Part shown: positions 60,771 to 64,000 of the stretch, piece after piece
Numbering within the stretch: position 1 is the first letter of the stretch
Layout of the letters: each line of letters begins with the position of its first letter
Assembly (NCBI RefSeq): GCF_002261225.1
Contig: NZ_NEVM01000002.1
Location: forward strand, 186,001 to 250,000
Length of the DNA stretch: 64,000 nt
Direction of reading: 5' to 3'
Source: Bordetella genomosp. 10
GTDB taxonomy: Bacteria; Pseudomonadota; Gammaproteobacteria; Burkholderiales; Burkholderiaceae_B
Made by a program: the position numbers and the translations under genes
Notes under the pieces: generated by a model
What the model saw: only the letters and a program-made list of their open reading frames with translations
Databases searched by the model: none
What the model was told of the DNA's origin: nothing

Positions 60771-61607
60771 TCAGGCTTCCTCGCCCAGCAATTCGGCATG
60801 CAAGGCCTCGGTCGCCTCGTCGGCGGGGAACATGCACTCGATGCGGATTTCCTGGGCGGCGACGGTCTGGGGCGTGCCCACGGTCGTGACCAGGGAAAAG
60901 TAATTGAGCACCCGGCCGTCCTTGACGAGGCCCAGCGGGATGACGGGCATCGCGGCCCGGGCGTCCGCGGCTTTCGGCGATAGCCAGTCCGGCTCGACGC
61001 CCGGATAGGCCATCAGCGCGGCCAGCAGCTCCCGGGTCTTGTCGTCGATGACGCGCCCCACCGCTTCGCGGTACACGCGCTGCATCAGGCTGCGCGCGAC
61101 GGCCGGCCAGTCCGCGATGCAGGGACGCAGGCCGGCCGGATCGAAGACCAGGTGCAGCATGTTGCGCGGCGGCTTGCGCGCGGAAAGGTCGGTGAAGCGG
61201 CCGAAGAAGCGCGGCGCGGACCGGTTGGTCATGAGCACGTTCCAGTAGCGGTCCATGACCAGCGCCGGAAAAGGCTCGTGGCGCCGCAGCATCTGTTCCA
61301 GGGCCTTGGCGATGGCCCGCATCTCCGGGCCGTCCCAGGCGCCGTCCTGATATATCGGCGCATAGCCGCCGGCCAGCAGCAGCGTGTTGCGGTCGCGCAG
61401 GGGAATATCCAGGGCGGTGGCGATGTCGATCAGCATCTGGCGGCTGGGCGCGCTGCGTCCGATCTCGATGAAGCTGAGATGCCGCTGCGACACGCCGGTG
61501 TCGAGCGAGAGCTCCAGTTGGCTCTTGCGGCGCAGGTCGCGCCAGTGGCGCAGCAGGGCGCCGACCTGGCCGCCCCGCGGCAGGGCAATCGAATCCGGCG
61601 TGGACAT
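60771..61607 (-). CDS. XRE-family regulator with MmyB-like ligand domain
   Basis: 278 aa. The N-terminal HTH_31 domain reads LRHWRDLRRKSQLELSLDTG, VSQRHLSFIEIGRSAPSRQM. The MmyB-like PAS/lipid-binding C-terminal domain shows GPEMRAIAKALEQMLRRHEP and PALVMDRYWNVLMTNRSAPR. Such regulators commonly govern adjacent short-chain dehydrogenase or oxidoreductase genes; here the upstream neighbour on the same strand is an AhpD-like gene 51 nt away, perhaps in its operon. Ligand, possibly a fatty acid, is inferred from related domains. Confidence 0.9.
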   Translation of the reverse strand: MSTPDSIALPRGGQVGALLRHWRDLRRKSQLELSLDTGVSQRHLSFIEIGRSAPSRQMLIDIATALDIPLRDRNTLLLAGGYAPIYQDGAWDGPEMRAIAKALEQMLRRHEPFPALVMDRYWNVLMTNRSAPRFFGRFTDLSARKPPRNMLHLVFDPAGLRPCIADWPAVARSLMQRVYREAVGRVIDDKTRELLAALMAYPGVEPDWLSPKAADARAAMPVIPLGLVKDGRVLNYFSLVTTVGTPQTVAAQEIRIECMFPADEATEALHAELLGEEA

Positions 61608-61658
61608 GGCGAAACTCCTTCGTGGTCACTGGATCGCGGCGGCGGGACACGATCGCAT

Positions 61659-62207
61659 TCAGGGCCGCCAGGCATGCGGTTGCAGGAAATCCTCCAACGG
61701 CGGCCGGACTATGGTACCGGCATAGTTGGTGATGGTTGAGGCCGCCGTCACGGCCAGGATTTCGAGCGCCTGGTCCGGGCGAAAACCCGCGGCGGCGAAG
61801 GCGGCGAGATCGGCGTCGCCGATATGCCCGCGCGTCTCGATCAGGCGCCGGGCCAAGGCCGACAGCGCGGCCAGCCTGCCGTCGGCCGGGAGGTCGCGCC
61901 GGCGGATCGCCTCGACGTCGGCGGGCGCGATCCCTTCATCGAGGGCCAGCATGCTGTGGAAGGCGACGGCCCAATCGCAGGCGTTGGCGACCGCGTTGGT
62001 CAGCAGCACGGCCTGGATCTCGGCTTCGCTGAAGGTGCCGGCGTGGACTTGCCGGAACAGGCCGGCGAAGGCCTCGATCAGGACCGGCGAATTCGCCATG
62101 GCGCCCGCGATGTTCGGGATCGTGCCGAAGGTTCTGTTGAGATGTTCGAGAACGGGACGCGCCTGCTCCGGCGCCGTGGCGAGCGTGTGTATGGGATAGG
62201 AAGGCAT
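61659..62207 (-). CDS. AhpD-like carboxymuconolactone-decarboxylase-family protein, altered CxxC
   Basis: 182 aa peroxidase-related protein. The helical CMD fold is clear (EAEIQAVLLTNAVANACDWA, VAFHSMLALDEG). The usual catalytic C-x-x-C-x3-H appears as C77-D-W-A80-V-A-F-H84, so the second Cys is an Ala. The canonical AhpD disulfide cycle is therefore unlikely; a non-redox or single-Cys role is possible. ATG 62207 has AAGAGG upstream. It lies just upstream of the XRE regulator gene on the same strand. Confidence 0.85.
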   Translation of the reverse strand: MPSYPIHTLATAPEQARPVLEHLNRTFGTIPNIAGAMANSPVLIEAFAGLFRQVHAGTFSEAEIQAVLLTNAVANACDWAVAFHSMLALDEGIAPADVEAIRRRDLPADGRLAALSALARRLIETRGHIGDADLAAFAAAGFRPDQALEILAVTAASTITNYAGTIVRPPLEDFLQPHAWRP

Positions 62208-62458
62208 GGGGGTTCCTCTTGGGTTCGCCGCGAACGGAATCGATCGCGGCAGGAGGATTAGAGCGGGCTGGTGGAGATCGCCCAACTACCTCCCAGGTAA
62301 TAGGGGGAGGGCGGGTGACGGGCGGGCGATGGGCAGATGACGGGTGGGCAACGGCGCCGGACTTTCGTCCCGTGAAAGTTTGTTGCGACGCAACTTTACC
62401 GGTCCCGTGCCGGTTCTCTATCTTGTGCCCGTGTTCAGCATGAGGCGAGGCCGACGCC

Positions 62459-63229
62459 ATGTCGTCGCAGGACCAGACCCCCGTATCCGCTACGAAGAAG
62501 ACCTGCCGCGTGCTGGCGGCGCTGTCGGACCGGCGCGTTTGCCGGCTCACCGACATCGCCCGCAATGCCGGGTTGGACATGTCGACGGCCCTGCGCATCC
62601 TGAAGGAGCTCGAGGAGGAGGGTTTCGTGGAGCGAGACCCCGAAAGCAAGCAATACATGCTCGGCCCGCAGGTCTACGCCATGCATCATGCGATGGTGGC
62701 CGGGCTGGACGTGCGCAGCCTGGCGCGGCCGGCCCTGATCCGCCTGGCGCGCCGCTTCGGCGATACCGTGATCCTGTCGGTGCCCATGGGCTGGGAGTCC
62801 GTATGCCTGGACCTGTGCTTCGGCGACTATCCGATCCGCGCCAACTACCTCGAAGTCGGCAGCCGCCGGCCGCTGGGCGTGGGGGCGGGCAGCCTGGCGC
62901 TGTATTCGGTGCTGGCGGACAACGAACTGCGCACCGTCCTGCCCATGGTGCACCAGCGCCTGGCGGCGCGCTATCCGCGCTTTCCCGTGCCGACCTTGGA
63001 CGCCGCCGCCGAGCGCGCGCGCGAGCGGGGCCATGCCATGCTGCTGGACGTGGTGCAGGAGAAAATGGGCGGCCTGGGCGTGGCGGTGCGCGGCCCGGAC
63101 GGCCGCGCCATCGCCGCCTTGAGCGTGGCCGCGCTGAACGAGCGCATCGAGTCGCGCGAGGACGAGCTCGCGCAGGCCCTGGCCGTCGAAGCGCGGCAGA
63201 TCGAACAAGCCTGGATGCCCCATGCCTGA
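62459..63229 (+). CDS. IclR-family transcriptional regulator
   Basis: 256 aa. The N-terminal winged HTH (VLAALSDRRVCRLTDIARNA, GLDMSTALRILKELEEEGFV) and the C-terminal effector domain (GVGAGSLALYSVLADNEL; GLGVAVRGPDGRAIAALSVA) match the IclR pattern. Its stop overlaps the start of a thiolase-like gene by 8 nt, so it is the first gene of that operon and probably regulates it. IclR regulators usually respond to aromatic or small organic acids. Confidence 0.9.
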   Translation: MSSQDQTPVSATKKTCRVLAALSDRRVCRLTDIARNAGLDMSTALRILKELEEEGFVERDPESKQYMLGPQVYAMHHAMVAGLDVRSLARPALIRLARRFGDTVILSVPMGWESVCLDLCFGDYPIRANYLEVGSRRPLGVGAGSLALYSVLADNELRTVLPMVHQRLAARYPRFPVPTLDAAAERARERGHAMLLDVVQEKMGGLGVAVRGPDGRAIAALSVAALNERIESREDELAQALAVEARQIEQAWMPHA

Positions 63230-64000
63230 AAACCGCCATCCTTACCTGTTGGCCGCGGCCGGCACGCCCTTCGGGCGCCTGGAAGGCCAGAGCGCGCTGG
63301 ACCTGATGGCGCAGGCCGCCAATGCGGCGATCGCCCGCGCGGGCGTCGCGCGCGGCGGCATCGACGGCGTGCTGTGCGGCTACGCCACCACCTATCCGCA
63401 CCTGATGCTGGCCACCTTGCTCAGCGAGAAACTGGGGCTGGAGCCCCATTACGCGCACGGCATCCAGATGGGCGGCGCCACGGGCGCGGCGATGGTGATG
63501 CTGGCCGGCGAGCTGCTGCGCAGCGGCGCCTGCCGCCGCGTGCTGGTGGTGGCGGGGGAGAACCGGCTGACCGGACAGGCGCGCGACACCTCCATCCAGA
63601 CGCTGGCCCAGGTGGGCGAAGCGGACACCGAGGTGCCCAACGGCGCGTCGGTGCCGGCCTACTACGCGCTGCTGGCGTCGGCCTACATGGCCGCCACCGG
63701 AACGCGGCGCGAGGACCTGGCGGAGTTCGCGGTACTGATGCGGCGCAACGCCGCCGGCCATCCGCGCGCGCACCTGCGGGAACCGATCGACCTGCGGCAG
63801 GTGCTGGATGCGCGGCCCATCGCCACGCCGCTGCATCTGCTGGATTGCTGTCCCATTTCGGATGGCGCCGTGGCCTTGCTGCTGTCCACCGACGCCGGGC
63901 CGGTGCGGCTGGCGGGCGCGGGCCAGGCGCATCGCCACCAGCACCTGTCGGCGTTGCGCGACGTGCTGGACACGGGGGCCGCGCGCGCCGCGCGGCGTGC
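63222..64000 (+). CDS. Thiolase-like protein, 3' end beyond the window
   Basis: About 260 aa visible; the frame is open to the window end. The start NRHPYLLAAAGTPFGRLEGQ and the pattern ALDLMAQAANAAIARAGVAR match the thiolase N-terminal half, as does RRVLVVAGENRLTGQA. At the position of the usual thiolase nucleophile Cys the sequence is GIQMGGATGAAM, with no Cys, as in SCP2-like/lipid-transfer thiolase relatives, so classical acetyl-transfer is doubtful. It overlaps the IclR gene by 8 nt and is likely co-transcribed. Confidence 0.82.
   Translation, partial: MPENRHPYLLAAAGTPFGRLEGQSALDLMAQAANAAIARAGVARGGIDGVLCGYATTYPHLMLATLLSEKLGLEPHYAHGIQMGGATGAAMVMLAGELLRSGACRRVLVVAGENRLTGQARDTSIQTLAQVGEADTEVPNGASVPAYYALLASAYMAATGTRREDLAEFAVLMRRNAAGHPRAHLREPIDLRQVLDARPIATPLHLLDCCPISDGAVALLLSTDAGPVRLAGAGQAHRHQHLSALRDVLDTGAARAARR

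Overview
The window is a GC-rich chromosomal segment that reads like a member of the Alcaligenaceae (Bordetella/Achromobacter-like betaproteobacteria). The pointers are four Bug-type periplasmic receptors without membrane partners, a TctDE-like two-component pair, the codon bias, and catabolic genes typical of that family. This placement comes from gene content; no database search was run. No phage, plasmid, integrase, IS element or CRISPR array is visible.

Layout. 1-1500: end of an amino-acid ABC transporter (permease and ATPase), then an aminotransferase remnant. 1709-5863: a FecI-FecR-receptor iron-siderophore surface-signalling operon behind a Fur-like box. 5937-7220: tRNA(CAT) and egtD. 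7547-10883: small envelope/stress-type proteins, a phospholipase D-type cardiolipin synthase and a secreted Cys-containing protein. 11168-16948: rpoN, a PRC-barrel protein, two sigma-54 activators in divergent orientation, and a PfpI/DJ-1 protein. 16986-20815: an acidic protein, a Bug receptor and a D-malate/tartrate dehydrogenase with a divergent LysR regulator. 20912-27124: membrane-anchored glutamate-synthase-like protein, thiosulfate-type transporter, ArsB, AEC transporter and a GNAT protein. 27140-35942: two tRNA-Leu(CAG), RNase R, RlmB, a membrane ClpP-like protein, a Cys/Met-metabolism PLP enzyme, HU and tRNA-Val(TAC). 35998-46651: a catabolic region with GntR, Bug receptors, DctA-type symporter, LigJ, GalD, a LysR protein with two HTH domains and a LigI-like hydrolase. 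46700-54245: MarC, an SOS-box-controlled radical-SAM/UdgX repair pair, Pit, a Bug receptor and a hydrolase. 54435-60753: tonB-exbB-exbD, then a two-component system overlapping kup. 60771-64000: XRE regulator, AhpD-like protein, IclR and a thiolase-like gene cut by the window edge.

How genes work together. TonB-ExbB-ExbD would energise the siderophore receptor at 1709-4174; both loci carry Fur-like sequences. The LigI/LigJ/GalD set covers the lower protocatechuate 4,5-cleavage or gallate route (pyrone dicarboxylate, oxalomesaconate tautomers, carboxy-hydroxy-oxoadipate). The ring-cleavage dioxygenase and the final aldolase are not in the window.

The most interesting items are: (1) a 16-bp LexA-type palindrome at the promoter of the radical-SAM/DUF4130-UdgX operon; (2) a LysR regulator with two N-terminal winged helices; (3) many unrelated 6-18 bp tandem repeats in intergenic gaps, often overlapping stop codons and often with a 13-14 bp period; (4) an 89-nt repeated terminator-like element; and (5) a histidine kinase gene overlapping kup by ATGA.
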